Source of the DNA: Paenibacillus alginolyticus DSM 5050 = NBRC 15375
GTDB lineage: Bacteria; Bacillota; Bacilli; Paenibacillales; NBRC-103111
Length of the DNA: 64,000 bases
Direction: 5' to 3'
Assembly (NCBI RefSeq): GCF_000422905.1
Contig: NZ_AUGY01000019.1
Location: 1 to 64,000, forward strand
In this document: positions 43,567-53,262 of the stretch, in pieces
How positions within the stretch are numbered: the stretch's first letter is position 1
How the letters are laid out: each line of letters begins with the position of its first letter
Notes under the pieces: model-generated
What the model was told of the DNA's origin: nothing
Seen by the model: only the letters and a program-made list of their open reading frames with translations
Database searches by the model: none
Position numbers and translations under genes: made by a program

Positions 43567-45285
43567 ATGAGTTTAAGTATTATTCTGATGGTAATTCAAG
43601 TTTTCTTTGCCGTTGTGATTGGGTTGTATTTCTGGAATTTGCTGCGTAATCAACAGACGAACCGGTCTGCTGTCGATAGAGAGTCCAGGAAAGAATTGGA
43701 GAAATTAAGAAAGCTGAGATCCATTTCGCTAACAAAACCGCTTTCAGAAAAAACAAGACCGTCTTCCATGCAGGATATCGTTGGCCAGATTGAAGGATTG
43801 AAAGCCCTAAAAGCGGCATTATGCGGTCCCAATCCGCAGCATGTTATTATTTATGGCCCGCCTGGGGTTGGTAAAACGGCTGCTGCTCGTGTTGTTTTAG
43901 AAGAAGCTAAGAAAAATCAAGAGTCGCCCTTCCGGCCGGACTCTAAATTTACAGAAATCGATGCCACAACAGCACGTTTTGATGAAAGAGGTATTGCCGA
44001 TCCGTTGATTGGTTCTGTTCATGATCCTATTTATCAAGGTGCGGGTGCAATGGGGGTTGCGGGGATTCCACAGCCTAAGCCAGGTGCGGTAACGAAGGCG
44101 CATGGCGGTATTTTATTTATCGATGAGATCGGTGAATTGCACCCCACTCAAATGAACAAATTATTAAAGGTACTGGAAGATCGTAAAGTATTTCTGGAGA
44201 GCGCGTATTATAGCTCCGAGGATACGAATATTCCAGGCTATATTCATGATATATTTCAAAATGGTTTGCCTGCTGATTTCCGTTTGGTAGGGGCTACGAC
44301 GAGGACGCCTAGTGAGATCCCTCCTGCAATTCGTTCGCGCTGCTTGGAGATTTATTTCCGTCCTCTTTTACCGGATGAGGTGGGAGAAATTGCACGGAAA
44401 GCCCTTGATAAAATTAGCTTCAAGAAATGTGAGGCTGCTGTTCAAGTTGTAATGAAATATGCAACCAACGGGAGAGAGGCTGTGAATGTGATTCAGCTTG
44501 CCGCGGGTATTGCCTTAACGGATAAGCGTGATGAGATCACCGCTGCCGACATTGAGTGGGTGGTCAACTCCTCACAAATTCCACCTAGACCAGAGCGGAA
44601 AATACCAGCACAACCGCAAATTGGTTTCGTAAATGGATTAGCTGTGTATGGTCCTAACTTGGGTACATTACTTGAGATCGAAGTGACCGCGATACCTATT
44701 GCCGCTGCGGGCACTGGGAAGTTTAACATTACAGGTGTTGTAGATGAAGAGGAAATGGGAGGAGGCTCTCGAACCATTCGCAGAAAGAGTATGGCGCGCG
44801 GATCGGTGGAAAATGTCTTGACAGTCCTTCGCAAACTCGGATTTAATACGTCAGATTACGATCTGCATATTAATTTCCCTGGCGGAGTGCCGATCGATGG
44901 CCCTTCTGCAGGCATTTCCATGGCGACAGCTATTGCATCTGCCATACATAAAATACCTGTGGATAATAAACTGGCAATGACGGGGGAAATGAGTATCCAT
45001 GGTAAAGTTAAACCCGTTGGCGGCGTTGTAGCGAAGGTGGAAGCTGCATTCCAAGCGGGAGCTACCAAAGTCATTATCCCTAAAGAAAACTGGCAAGAAA
45101 TGTTCGCTAATTTGCCGGGGGTAGAGGTGATTGCTGCTGACTCGATCGAAGAAGTGCTTGAAGTTGCCCTAGGCTTAGAGCTTCATGATAATGTGATTCA
45201 CTTGCCTTTTACTTCGGAAAGGACGATTCCGGCTTCATCGTTACCCATTTTACATGCAAATTCCCAACATACAATTGACTCTTAA
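43567..45285 (+). CDS. lonB: ATP-dependent protease LonB
   Basis: Membrane-anchored Lon-type protease of 572 aa from the ATG at 43567 (behind AAGGAGG; the longer frame from 43453 lacks a site). A transmembrane helix lies at about 3-22. Walker A is [12 protein letters not shown] (about 98), Walker B GGILFIDEIGELH (about 180), and the S16 catalytic dyad is Ser in DGPSAGISMA (about 450) with Lys in VGGVVAKVEAA (about 492). The AAA+ part resembles the sporulation LonB family (similar to RadA/ComM-type Mg-chelatase folds). It precedes lonA. Confidence 0.95.
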   Translation: MSLSIILMVIQVFFAVVIGLYFWNLLRNQQTNRSAVDRESRKELEKLRKLRSISLTKPLSEKTRPSSMQDIVGQIEGLKALKAALCGPNPQHVIIYGPPGVGKTAAARVVLEEAKKNQESPFRPDSKFTEIDATTARFDERGIADPLIGSVHDPIYQGAGAMGVAGIPQPKPGAVTKAHGGILFIDEIGELHPTQMNKLLKVLEDRKVFLESAYYSSEDTNIPGYIHDIFQNGLPADFRLVGATTRTPSEIPPAIRSRCLEIYFRPLLPDEVGEIARKALDKISFKKCEAAVQVVMKYATNGREAVNVIQLAAGIALTDKRDEITAADIEWVVNSSQIPPRPERKIPAQPQIGFVNGLAVYGPNLGTLLEIEVTAIPIAAAGTGKFNITGVVDEEEMGGGSRTIRRKSMARGSVENVLTVLRKLGFNTSDYDLHINFPGGVPIDGPSAGISMATAIASAIHKIPVDNKLAMTGEMSIHGKVKPVGGVVAKVEAAFQAGATKVIIPKENWQEMFANLPGVEVIAADSIEEVLEVALGLELHDNVIHLPFTSERTIPASSLPILHANSQHTIDS

Positions 45286-45390
45286 ATCAGAGGGACGGAA
45301 ACCTCACATGACGAGTCAGGGTGCTAGTTGGTGTTTTGTTTGCAGTTTTGATAAAATGTAAAGGGCAACGAAGGTATAGAAATATGTTCC

Positions 45391-45500
45391 AACGCGGAGA
45401 GACTTTGAACTCCGTTCAAAGATCCAAAACTGAGAGACTTTGAGCTCTGCTCAAAGATCCCAAGCGTAGAGACTTTGAACTTCAAAGATCCATATATTAG
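45391..45500 (+). repeat. Three hairpin repeats upstream of lonA
   Basis: Three units 35 bases apart share GAGAGACTTTGA...TCAAAGATCC. Copy 1 has stem CTTTGAAC/GTTCAAAG (45403-45421), copy 2 CTTTGAGC/GCTCAAAG (45438-45456). Copy 3 is shortened to CTTTG-AACTT-CAAAG (45473-45487). The last unit ends in ATCCATATATTAGG and runs straight into the lonA ribosome binding site. They probably lie in the lonA leader RNA, downstream of a -10-like TAAAAT at 45352. Related copies lie upstream of hemA and hemE. Confidence 0.8.
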
Positions 45501-45512
45501 GAGGTGCAGAGG

Positions 45513-47858
45513 ATGGGACCCGGAAAAATCAAGGTGCGCAGATTGCCGCTATTGCCTCTAAGGGGACTGCTGGTTTATCCGAGCATGGTTCTACATCTGG
45601 ATGTAGGGCGAGAAAAGTCGGTTAAAGCACTCGAGCGGGCAATGGTGGATGACAGCATGATTCTCCTCTGCTCTCAATCAGAGATCAACATAGAAGAACC
45701 TGCCAAAGAGGATATTTATCGCATCGGGACGATTGCTAAGGTAAGGCAAATGCTGAAACTGCCGAATGGAACGATTCGTGTCTTGGTAGAAGGTGTTTTG
45801 CGTGCTGAGATTGTTGAATACCTCGTGAATGATGAATATTATGAAGTCACGGCTAAGGAATTACCGGAGCAAGAAATCACCGATCCTGAGATCGATGCGC
45901 TCATGCGAAGCGTACTAAGCCAATTCGAGCATTACATTAATTTGTCGAAAAAGGTTACACCAGAAACACTTGCTGCTGTCTCGGACATTGATGAGCCAGG
46001 CCGTTTAGCAGATGTCATATGCAGCCACTTATCGCTCAAAATTAAGGATAAGCAAGAGATTCTGGAGACTGTAGATGTACGCGAGCGTCTCGAGAAAATG
46101 CTCAATATCTTGAATAATGAGCGGGAAGTGCTTGAACTCGAACGTAAAATTAGCCAGCGTGTTAAGAAACAAATGGAAAAAACGCAGAAGGAATACTACC
46201 TTCGCGAGCAAATGAAAGCCATCCAGAAGGAACTTGGCGATAAGGAAGGCCGCGCTGGCGAAGTGGATGATCTACGCAACCAGTTGGCAGAAGCCGAATT
46301 GCCGGAGAAAGTCCGCGAGAAGGTTGAGAAGGAAATCGACCGTCTTGAGAAGATGCCAGCGACTTCTGCCGAGGGAGGCGTCATCCGCAACTATATTGAT
46401 TGGCTGCTGGGACTGCCTTGGTCCAAAAATACCGAAGATGACTTGGATCTAGATAAGGCTGAGGAAATCTTGAATGAGGATCACTTCGGACTTGATAAGC
46501 CAAAGGAGCGCGTACTCGAGTACCTAGCGGTACAGAAGCTTGTTAAGAAGCTGAAAGGACCTATCCTTTGTTTAGTTGGCCCTCCGGGCGTTGGGAAAAC
46601 TTCCATTGCTCGATCGATTGCTAGATCCATGGGAAGACAGTTCATCCGTATCTCGCTTGGCGGGGTTAGAGATGAGGCTGAGATTCGCGGTCATCGCCGT
46701 ACGTATGTTGGGGCTATGCCGGGACGGATCATCCAAGGGATGAAGAACGCTGGAACGAATAATCCTGTTTTCTTGCTTGATGAAATTGATAAAATGGCAA
46801 TGGATTTCCGCGGCGATCCGGCTTCGGCATTGCTTGAAGTACTTGATCCCGAGCAGAATAGCACTTTTAGTGATCATTTCATTGAAGTTCCGTTTGACTT
46901 GTCCAATGTCATGTTCGTGACAACGGCGAATGCTGTTCACAATATTCCTCGCCCTTTGTTAGACCGGATGGAGGTTCTCTACATTCCTGGCTACACAGAG
47001 ATTGAGAAGCTTCAAATTGCGAAAAAGTATTTGCTGCCTAAGCAGAAGCGTGAGCACGGTCTAGAAGAAGATCAACTTGTAGTGGATGAAGCTGCCTTAA
47101 TGAAAATCGTACGTGAATATACGCGTGAAGCGGGCGTTCGTAATTTAGAGCAGCAGGTCGCAGGCATGAATCGCAAAGCAGCCAAAAAAATCGTATCTAA
47201 TCCAACTACACCGGTACATGTAACGGAAGAAAACTTGAAGGACTATCTAGGACCCATCAAGTTCCGCTATAATGTAGCTGAAGAGAAAGATCAAATAGGT
47301 GCTGTAACAGGCCTTGCTTGGACGGAGGTTGGCGGGGATACCTTAGTCATTGAGGTCACCGTTATGCCAGGAACAGGCAAGTTGACTTTGACGGGTAAAC
47401 TCGGCGATGTAATGAAGGAATCAGCGCAAGCTGCTTTCAGTTATACACGCTCGCGGGCTGATGTGCTTGGCATCGCACCTGACTTTCATGAGAAGAACGA
47501 TATCCATATTCACATTCCTGAGGGCGCTATTCCAAAGGATGGCCCATCTGCAGGAATTACAATGGCAACAGCATTGATTTCGGCATTGACGAATATTCCT
47601 GTTTCTCGTGTGGTTGCTATGACAGGTGAAATCACATTGCGCGGCCGAGTACTGCCAATCGGTGGACTCAAGGAAAAGGCGCTCGCGGCACACCGAGCTG
47701 GTATACGTACCATCCTGCTGCCTCAGGATAATGAAAAAGACATCATCGAAATTCCAGAAAGTGTCCGCGCCGAGATGACCTTCATTCCAGTCAGCCATAT
47801 GGATCAAGTGCTTGAACATGCGCTTGTCAAAAATAAGCCTCCCGTGCAAGTCGGATAA
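45513..47858 (+). CDS. lonA: ATP-dependent protease LonA
   Basis: Soluble Lon protease of 781 aa. The ATG at 45513 follows AGGAGG by 8 bases; the in-frame GTG at 45504 lies too close to it. N-terminal substrate-binding domain (about 1-200, start [15 protein letters not shown]), coiled coil about 190-270, Walker [14 protein letters not shown] (about 355), Walker [10 protein letters not shown] (about 420), catalytic Ser in [13 protein letters not shown] (about 677) and Lys in [14 protein letters not shown] (about 720). It is followed by engB as in Bacillus. Confidence 0.97.
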   Translation: MGPGKIKVRRLPLLPLRGLLVYPSMVLHLDVGREKSVKALERAMVDDSMILLCSQSEINIEEPAKEDIYRIGTIAKVRQMLKLPNGTIRVLVEGVLRAEIVEYLVNDEYYEVTAKELPEQEITDPEIDALMRSVLSQFEHYINLSKKVTPETLAAVSDIDEPGRLADVICSHLSLKIKDKQEILETVDVRERLEKMLNILNNEREVLELERKISQRVKKQMEKTQKEYYLREQMKAIQKELGDKEGRAGEVDDLRNQLAEAELPEKVREKVEKEIDRLEKMPATSAEGGVIRNYIDWLLGLPWSKNTEDDLDLDKAEEILNEDHFGLDKPKERVLEYLAVQKLVKKLKGPILCLVGPPGVGKTSIARSIARSMGRQFIRISLGGVRDEAEIRGHRRTYVGAMPGRIIQGMKNAGTNNPVFLLDEIDKMAMDFRGDPASALLEVLDPEQNSTFSDHFIEVPFDLSNVMFVTTANAVHNIPRPLLDRMEVLYIPGYTEIEKLQIAKKYLLPKQKREHGLEEDQLVVDEAALMKIVREYTREAGVRNLEQQVAGMNRKAAKKIVSNPTTPVHVTEENLKDYLGPIKFRYNVAEEKDQIGAVTGLAWTEVGGDTLVIEVTVMPGTGKLTLTGKLGDVMKESAQAAFSYTRSRADVLGIAPDFHEKNDIHIHIPEGAIPKDGPSAGITMATALISALTNIPVSRVVAMTGEITLRGRVLPIGGLKEKALAAHRAGIRTILLPQDNEKDIIEIPESVRAEMTFIPVSHMDQVLEHALVKNKPPVQVG

Positions 47859-47881
47859 CGATAGAAAGTAGTTGAACATCC

Positions 47882-48541
47882 ATGAAAGTCAATCAAGCTG
47901 AGTTTATTATCAGTGCGGTTGGACCTAGCCAATATCCAGAGGATGCCTTGCCAGAGATTGCTCTGGCAGGGCGTTCTAATGTCGGGAAATCTTCGCTCAT
48001 TAACTGTATGATCTCCCGCAAAAATTTGGCTAGAACCAGCTCACAGCCCGGCAAAACCCAAACGCTTAACTATTATAAAATCAACCAGGACTTATATTTC
48101 GTAGATCTTCCAGGTTATGGCTACGCCAAAGTTTCCAAAACGAAACGGGAGCAGTGGGGAAAATTCATTGAGAGCTACTTAATGAATCGAGAAACACTGC
48201 GCCTTGTTATGCAATTAGTTGATTTGCGGCATCCTCCGTCCAAAGATGATCAAGCCATGTACGAGTGGCTAAGACATAATGATGTGCCTGTCATCGTCAT
48301 CGCGACTAAGGCCGATAAGATCCCGAAAAGCAGATGGCCTAAGCACATCAAAATTGTCCGAGAAACACTGGGGATGGATAAAGGTGTCCAACCGTTGATG
48401 TTTTCCTCGGAGCTTGGGCTCGGCAAGGACGAGCTTTGGGGGATTCTAGAGCAAGCCATTGCTTATGGAGAGCCAGAGCCTGAAGAAGCAAATGAACTGG
48501 TGATTGAGAAAGTACAAGATAAAGAACAAGAACCGTCCTGA
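47882..48541 (+). CDS. engB: Ribosome biogenesis GTPase EngB/YsxC
   Basis: Essential GTPase for 50S assembly, 219 aa. G1 is [12 protein letters not shown] (about 30), G3 DLPGYG (about 77), G4 TKADK (about 143) and G5 FSSE (about 178). It lies 23 bases after lonA in the same operon; a terminator overlaps its stop codon. Confidence 0.96.
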   Translation: MKVNQAEFIISAVGPSQYPEDALPEIALAGRSNVGKSSLINCMISRKNLARTSSQPGKTQTLNYYKINQDLYFVDLPGYGYAKVSKTKREQWGKFIESYLMNRETLRLVMQLVDLRHPPSKDDQAMYEWLRHNDVPVIVIATKADKIPKSRWPKHIKIVRETLGMDKGVQPLMFSSELGLGKDELWGILEQAIAYGEPEPEEANELVIEKVQDKEQEPS

Positions 48542-48559
48542 TTCATAGGGCGGTTTTTT
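48530..48559 (+). terminator. Terminator of the lonA-engB operon
   Basis: AACCGTCC pairs with GGGCGGTT (with one G-U) and is followed by TTTTTTG. Confidence 0.85.
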
Positions 48560-48785
48560 GTGTAAGGATAAGAAGGACGTCAAAAGACAGAGAAAATCAA
48601 GAAGAAGTATACGGGAAAGCGAGGTTTACTGGGGAAAATTTGCTGGCATTCCGTAATTCCTTGGTTTTTTCAGAATATTTGGCTGATTATAATGAATTGC
48701 ACGCAGGAATATTAGAGACGCATGTAGTATAATAATAAACAAGGTAATAGTTAATGGCTTGAAAACAAAGAATCGAGGGATTTTT

Positions 48786-49373
48786 ATGGCACAAAGGTTA
48801 GCGACTGAATATGTCAAAACCTGCCTCCAGTTAACAGAAGCCGAGATGTTCAGGTTTTTTCAAATGTTTGTGGATCATCAAGTGACATTGCAAGTGAAGG
48901 TCTTGGAAAATGGCAACCAAGAGGTTGTTTTTCAAGATGGAGCAGGTCAGGAAATCGTCCTTTCATTTGAGAAGAAATCGGGCCTATATGAATGCACAGG
49001 ATCCTGCAGATTAAGTAACACATTACTGGCTAATTTGATGCGTAAAGCGGTGTCAGAGTTTAAAGGAAGCGCAAAAGTAAATCGGATTTACCCTAGTTAT
49101 ACTATGGTTTACTACTATGAGCGTGGGACCGTCGTTAAAATCGAGGAAGTCAAAGGGCAATTGTTGACCGTTATCTATGAGTACAAAGACACCATTGGTC
49201 TCATGCAGCAAATGTTTCAAAAGAGAGAAGTCGAGCAAGAGATTGAAATGATCTACGATCAAATTAACCATCTTCTTGATTTGCGTAATATGCTGCAGGA
49301 ACAGGAAGAACATCAGCAGATCGACACTCGCCTCAATGAGCTAACGCATCGTTTGTTTATATTGGAGGCTTAA
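48786..49373 (+). CDS. Conserved protein of unknown function with C-terminal coiled coil
   Basis: The ATG at 48786 lies 5 bases after CGAGGGA, giving 195 aa; the in-frame TTG at 48759 has no site. Residues about 25-130 are a beta-rich domain (LQVKVLENGNQEVVFQDG, YYYERGTVVKIEE) and about 145-193 form a coiled coil (EVEQEIEMIYDQINHLL). There is no signal peptide or membrane helix. Not recognised. It is the only gene between two terminators. Confidence 0.7.
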   Translation: MAQRLATEYVKTCLQLTEAEMFRFFQMFVDHQVTLQVKVLENGNQEVVFQDGAGQEIVLSFEKKSGLYECTGSCRLSNTLLANLMRKAVSEFKGSAKVNRIYPSYTMVYYYERGTVVKIEEVKGQLLTVIYEYKDTIGLMQQMFQKREVEQEIEMIYDQINHLLDLRNMLQEQEEHQQIDTRLNELTHRLFILEA

Positions 49374-49396
49374 CTACACATATACCCAATTACAAT

Positions 49397-49419
49397 AGAC
49401 CCTTTTTAGGGTCTTTTTT
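49397..49419 (+). terminator. Terminator after the coiled-coil protein gene
   Basis: AGACCC pairs with GGGTCT around six T/A bases, then TTTTTTG. Confidence 0.9.
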
Positions 49420-49495
49420 GTTTTCCGTCACTTGGCAAAAAAAACTATTGCATTTCTCGTCGATAGATGTTATTTTTATTCTCGTTGAAACAATA

Positions 49496-49608
49496 TAGGA
49501 ACCAGGATTCACTCAGGACATTGAATGTTGCGAGAGATTATACCCTCGGGAAGTGAATGACGTAGGTCCTAGCGGATGAAATTTTTTTCAGACATTTTAT
49601 TCCTAGGA
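49496..49608 (+). promoter_or_regulatory. Structured 5' leader of speD (candidate riboregulator)
   Basis: A multi-helix fold can be drawn: TAGGA (49496-49500) with TCCTA (49567-49571), extended by CC/GG; ATTCACT (49507-49513) with AGTGAAT (49552-49558); inside, ACA/TGT and CGAG/CTCG hairpins. The closing strand TCCTAG (49567-49572) is also perfectly complementary to CTAGGA (49603-49608), which leads into the speD ribosome binding site. The two pairings are mutually exclusive, as in a translational switch. It matches no SAM riboswitch class that I recognise. Confidence 0.5.
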
Positions 49609-49623
49609 AGGGGGAACCGAAAG

Positions 49624-50031
49624 ATGGAAACAGAATACTCAACTTTCGGAAGACACGTTGCTGTAGATACTTGGGGGGTAGATTTCGAACTTCTGAACAA
49701 TGCAGATTGGCTGCAGGCTCAGATGGTAGAAGCTGCCGAGGTATGCGGAGCAACCGTATTATCTGTACAATCCAAGCAATTTGAACCACAAGGAGCAACT
49801 GTACTTGTTATGTTGTCCGAGAGTCATCTCTCCATTCATACTTATCCTGAGAGAGGTTTTGCCGCGCTTGATTGTTATACTTGCGGTGATACAGTGGACC
49901 CTCAATTAGCAATTGACTTTATGGTATCCGTATTGAAACCAGAAACATTCTATGCGAAGAAATTAGTTCGCGGAATGGGTGAACTGCAAGTAGAAACTCC
50001 TGAAATAAAGCAAGCAGAGCTTGTTAAATAA
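49624..50031 (+). CDS. speD: S-adenosylmethionine decarboxylase proenzyme
   Basis: Provides decarboxylated SAM for spermidine synthesis. The ATG at 49624 follows GGAAGGGGG; the upstream ATG at 49576 lies in the leader. The 135-aa class Ib enzyme self-cleaves before a Ser in SESHLSIHTYPE (about residue 65-70), which becomes the pyruvoyl cofactor. Catalytic YTCGD follows (about 85). No spermidine synthase gene (speE) is adjacent. Confidence 0.93.
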   Translation: METEYSTFGRHVAVDTWGVDFELLNNADWLQAQMVEAAEVCGATVLSVQSKQFEPQGATVLVMLSESHLSIHTYPERGFAALDCYTCGDTVDPQLAIDFMVSVLKPETFYAKKLVRGMGELQVETPEIKQAELVK

Positions 50032-50051
50032 GAATCTGCGCATAACAATAA

Positions 50052-50086
50052 CGATAGCCACGGAGAGATCCGTGGTTATTTGTTTG
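50052..50086 (+). terminator. Terminator of speD
   Basis: ATAGCCACGG pairs with CCGTGGTTAT around a 6-base loop, then TTGTTTG. Confidence 0.83.
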
Positions 50087-50157
50087 TCCAGATACCCATA
50101 CAATGTTATTGCGACATATGTCCAAACATGAAGCTAACATGAACTGGGGGAACGGAT

Positions 50158-50694
50158 TTGAAGCAGAAAATAGTTAGAAAAGCAGTGATTTACAGTTTGG
50201 TTGCCTTTCTCATCATCTGGCCTATCTATCAACTCGTTCAAATACTAGGCCCGCATAAAGAAGCGCATGATGCTACTCATCTACTGTATCAAGTATCTCT
50301 GTTTCAGATGGAACTTCTGAAGAGCTATCTGGAAGAAGCTGCTCAAAGCAAAGATACAGAAGGATTGAACGCTGTGGGGCAAGCCCTTTACTCGGCAAGT
50401 TATACGCATGAACGGTTAGTGCTTGCTGCGGGAGGAAGCGAATATTTGACTTCACTGGACAGTATGACTCAGCTAATGCAGTATTTAAAGCGTCTGCAGG
50501 TAGGTGGAAAGCGAGCTTTAAAGCCGGATGAAATCCAGGTTTTGAAGGAAGTTTGTCTTCAGTACAAAAGTATGTACGATCTTTATGAGAAAATGATGGC
50601 TTCGAATGGCGATATTGTTTCGTCTCAAAATACGAAGATGGCAGAATTAGATCGGAATTTAACCTCTTTTATACGAAAAAAAGCACTTCAATAA
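50158..50694 (+). CDS. Membrane-anchored protein of unknown function
   Basis: TTG start behind CTGGGGGAACG, 178 aa. An N-terminal transmembrane helix (about 10-28, AVIYSLVAFLIIWPIYQLVQ) is followed by an external, mostly helical domain without cysteines and without a recognised motif (MELLKSYLEEAAQSKD, THERLVLAAGG). It lies between speD and hemA, with tandem hairpin repeats starting 15 bases after its stop. Confidence 0.68.
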   Translation: MKQKIVRKAVIYSLVAFLIIWPIYQLVQILGPHKEAHDATHLLYQVSLFQMELLKSYLEEAAQSKDTEGLNAVGQALYSASYTHERLVLAAGGSEYLTSLDSMTQLMQYLKRLQVGGKRALKPDEIQVLKEVCLQYKSMYDLYEKMMASNGDIVSSQNTKMAELDRNLTSFIRKKALQ

Positions 50695-50708
50695 AGAGTT
50701 TATAGGGA

Positions 50709-50850
50709 GGATCTTTGAGCTACGCTCAAAGATCCCAAAGCGGAGAGATTTTGAGCTACGCTCAAAGATCCCAAAGCGGAGAGATTTTGAGCTACGCTCA
50801 AAGATCCCAAAGCGGAGAGATTTTGAGCTACGCTCAAAGATCCCTATATT
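50709..50850 (+). repeat. Four tandem 36-bp hairpin repeats upstream of hemA
   Basis: Units with period 36 (GAGCTACGCTCAAAGATCCC at 50717, 50753, 50789 and 50825) are joined by AAAGCGGAGAGATTTT. Each folds as TTTGAGC-TAC-GCTCAAA. The first is a perfect 12-bp stem, GGATCTTTGAGC (50709-50720) with GCTCAAAGATCC (50724-50735). The array ends in GATCCCTATATTAGG, as the lonA and hemE copies do. It lies upstream of the hemA -10 element, unlike the other two loci. Not a CRISPR: no unique spacers. Confidence 0.85.
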
Positions 50851-50945
50851 AGGTATATAAGAACGGAATGCGGTTAAAACTAACGAGCAGTATGAAAGCA
50901 TTCATAATTTATACAAAAAGTTTGTCGGATTGCTTGTTTTGCTGT

Positions 50946-50953
50946 GCTATAAT
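50946..50953 (+). promoter_or_regulatory. Extended -10 promoter of hemA
   Basis: GCTATAAT with TG one base before the hexamer (TGCTATAAT) is a good extended -10; TATAAT is at 50948-50953. The -35 is not well spaced. The start codon lies 37 bp downstream. Confidence 0.55.
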
Positions 50954-50989
50954 GGTACATAGAATTAGACGGAAAGGCAGGTGGTACCT

Positions 50990-52393
50990 TTGCATATTAT
51001 CGCGCTTGGCTTGAATTATCGTACGGCCCCGGTAGAAATTCGGGAGAAGTTTGCTTTTTCCGAGCAGGATTTACCTAAGGCATTGGCAGAATTGAAAGAC
51101 ACGAAAAGCATTTTGGAGTGTGTAATTGTCGCCACCTGCAATCGCACGGAAATCTACGCTGTTGTGGATCGACCGCAGATGTGCAGTCATTACTTGACTC
51201 ACTTCATTGAACGTTGGTTCCAAGTCGGCAAGGATCAATTCCAAAAGCATTTATATATGTATGAAAATGAAAAAGCGATTGAACATTTATTCCGCGTAAC
51301 AAGCGGTTTAGATTCCATGGTCATTGGGGAAACCCAAATTCTAGGACAAGTGCGTGATGCTTTTTTATCATCTCAAAATATGAAAGCAACCGGAGCTTAT
51401 TTCAATACCTTGTTTAAGCAATCCGTGACACTTGCCAAAAAAGCACACTCCGAAACAGGCATTAGCAATAATCCAGTTTCCGTCAGCTACGCCGCGGTGG
51501 AACTTGGTAAACGAATATTCGGTACCTACATGAACAAGACGGTTATGATTATTGGTGCTGGTAAGATGAGCGAGCTCACTGTGAAGCACCTTTACGCCAA
51601 TGGCGCTAACAAAGTTATCGTGGTTAACCGTACGTTTGAACGTGCAGTAGAATTGGCCGAGAAATTTAACGGCATTCCATGTACCTTGGATAACATGATG
51701 GAGCATTTAGCGGAAGTGGATATTATAATTAGCTCGACGGGCGCTCCGGGATATGTTCTTACGAAAAATGATATTCAGTCCTATGTTCAAAAAAGAAAAT
51801 CACGTCCGCTTTTCATGATGGATATTGCGGTCCCTCGGGATCTAGATCCACAAATTAGCGGATTACCGAATGTTTTTCTTTATGATATCGATGATCTGGA
51901 GAATATCGTAGACAAGCATTTGCAAGAGAGAAAGAAAGAAGCTGCAAAGATTGAAACGATGATTGAGTCTGAAATCGGTGTTTTCGAACAATGGACAAAG
52001 ACGCTGGGTGTAAGTCCTGTCATTAGCGCTCTTCAAACAAAAGCGAGTCAGATCCACGAAGAGACGATGGATAATATGTTAAAGAAGCTGCCGGACCTAG
52101 ATGAACGTGAGATTAAAGTTATTCGTAAATTGACGAAAAGCATTGTGAATCAAGTGCTGCGAGACCCGATCCTGCGAATTAAGGAAATGGCAGGAGAGCG
52201 TCATGGCGATGAAGCGCTTGAGCTATTCACGAAACTGTTTGCCCTGGAAGAGACCCTTGAACAACAAGAGAAAGCCAATCAGTTAGCACAAGAACTAGAA
52301 GCCGGGCATAAAGCAGTTGAAGCTAAGCAGATGCTGGATGACAAGTTATCCGTGCTTAGTTTACAGACAGCTGATGTTCTAGCCCAATCTTGA
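50990..52393 (+). CDS. hemA: Glutamyl-tRNA reductase
   Basis: First step of C5 tetrapyrrole synthesis: glutamyl-tRNA to glutamate-1-semialdehyde. TTG at 50990 is preferred because family members start directly at HIIALGLNYRTAP and AGGTGG lies 5 bases upstream; GTG at 50981 is the alternative. 467 aa. Catalytic Cys in VATCNRTEIYAV (about 50), NADPH-binding GAGKMSEL (about 190) and the C-terminal dimerisation helices. The product goes to hemL at 62 kb. Confidence 0.96.
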   Translation: MHIIALGLNYRTAPVEIREKFAFSEQDLPKALAELKDTKSILECVIVATCNRTEIYAVVDRPQMCSHYLTHFIERWFQVGKDQFQKHLYMYENEKAIEHLFRVTSGLDSMVIGETQILGQVRDAFLSSQNMKATGAYFNTLFKQSVTLAKKAHSETGISNNPVSVSYAAVELGKRIFGTYMNKTVMIIGAGKMSELTVKHLYANGANKVIVVNRTFERAVELAEKFNGIPCTLDNMMEHLAEVDIIISSTGAPGYVLTKNDIQSYVQKRKSRPLFMMDIAVPRDLDPQISGLPNVFLYDIDDLENIVDKHLQERKKEAAKIETMIESEIGVFEQWTKTLGVSPVISALQTKASQIHEETMDNMLKKLPDLDEREIKVIRKLTKSIVNQVLRDPILRIKEMAGERHGDEALELFTKLFALEETLEQQEKANQLAQELEAGHKAVEAKQMLDDKLSVLSLQTADVLAQS

Positions 52394-52426
52394 AGAAAAG
52401 GGCGCTAATCGCCTAGGAGAGGTGCC

Positions 52427-53257
52427 ATGGTAACACGTAGCTGGTTGTTTGATGCGATGATTTATATGTATGCCCTGAGCCTATTGTTTTACTTTTCGGA
52501 TTTCGCTAATGCGAACCGAAGCGCGAAACGGATGGGGACGGGGCTGCTTTTGTTTGTATGGGTGCTGCAAACTGCTTACTTAGGAATTAATTTGTACGGT
52601 CATTTAACGGAATGGGCGTTTGCCAGGTCGGACGTACTTTTTATGTTTTCGTGGTTGATAGTCACGATTTCACTGTTGATAAACCGATTTTTCCGCATTG
52701 AATTGTTTGTATTTTTTGTGAATGTGCTCGGTTTTGCCATTTTGGCTTTGAATGTATTCGGTAATCCGCATGTAACGCCAATTAAGCCTGATTGGAACAT
52801 CAATGATGAGTTATTATTTATCCATATTACCCTAGCGATTAGCAGTTACGTGGCGTTCTCGATTGCAGCTATTTTCTCAGGCATGTATGTATTCCTACAC
52901 AAAATGTTGAAAGCGAAGAAATTTTCAAAAACGGTTATGCGATTACCTTCACTTGAGAAGATTGAACATTACACTTATCTCTCCGTTATTGTCGGTGCAC
53001 CTTTGCTTCTTATGGCTTTAAGTCTGGGTGTGGTCTGGGTTGTGCTGCAGGGAGATCGTAATTTACTTTATGATCCTAAGGTGATTAATTCATTTTTTGT
53101 TTTGGCAGCGTACGCTTTTTATTTATTTCAGCAGCATTCTATGCGTATTTCGGGCAATAAGCTGGCAGCATGGAATCTCGCGGCATTCTTGATTGTTGTT
53201 CTCAATTTCGTGGTTTCTAATCTGGTTTCAGGCTTTCATGGTTGGATATGGAGCTAA
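52427..53257 (+). CDS. hemX: HemX/CcsA-like membrane protein
   Basis: A 276-aa integral membrane protein with about eight helices, of the cytochrome c assembly (CcsA) superfamily and in the hemX place between hemA and hemC. In B. subtilis HemX lowers the amount of HemA. AGGAGAGG lies before the ATG. It is followed 5 bases on by the sirC start, so it is co-transcribed. Confidence 0.88.
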   Translation: MVTRSWLFDAMIYMYALSLLFYFSDFANANRSAKRMGTGLLLFVWVLQTAYLGINLYGHLTEWAFARSDVLFMFSWLIVTISLLINRFFRIELFVFFVNVLGFAILALNVFGNPHVTPIKPDWNINDELLFIHITLAISSYVAFSIAAIFSGMYVFLHKMLKAKKFSKTVMRLPSLEKIEHYTYLSVIVGAPLLLMALSLGVVWVVLQGDRNLLYDPKVINSFFVLAAYAFYLFQQHSMRISGNKLAAWNLAAFLIVVLNFVVSNLVSGFHGWIWS

Positions 53258-53262
53258 CGACG

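Noticed and set aside
50709-50850. Possible short CRISPR array because of the 36-bp period
   Set aside because: The whole 36-bp unit repeats without unique spacers, and the units are hairpins shared with the lonA and hemE leaders; no cas gene is present.
50659-50901. An 80-codon - strand frame with a repeated SKSLRFGIFER peptide
   Set aside because: The peptide is only the translation of the 36-bp hairpin repeats; there is no ribosome binding site and it overlaps the end of a real gene.
50871-51024. Short upstream frame of about 50 codons overlapping the hemA start
   Set aside because: It has no convincing ribosome binding site and begins upstream of the likely hemA promoter.
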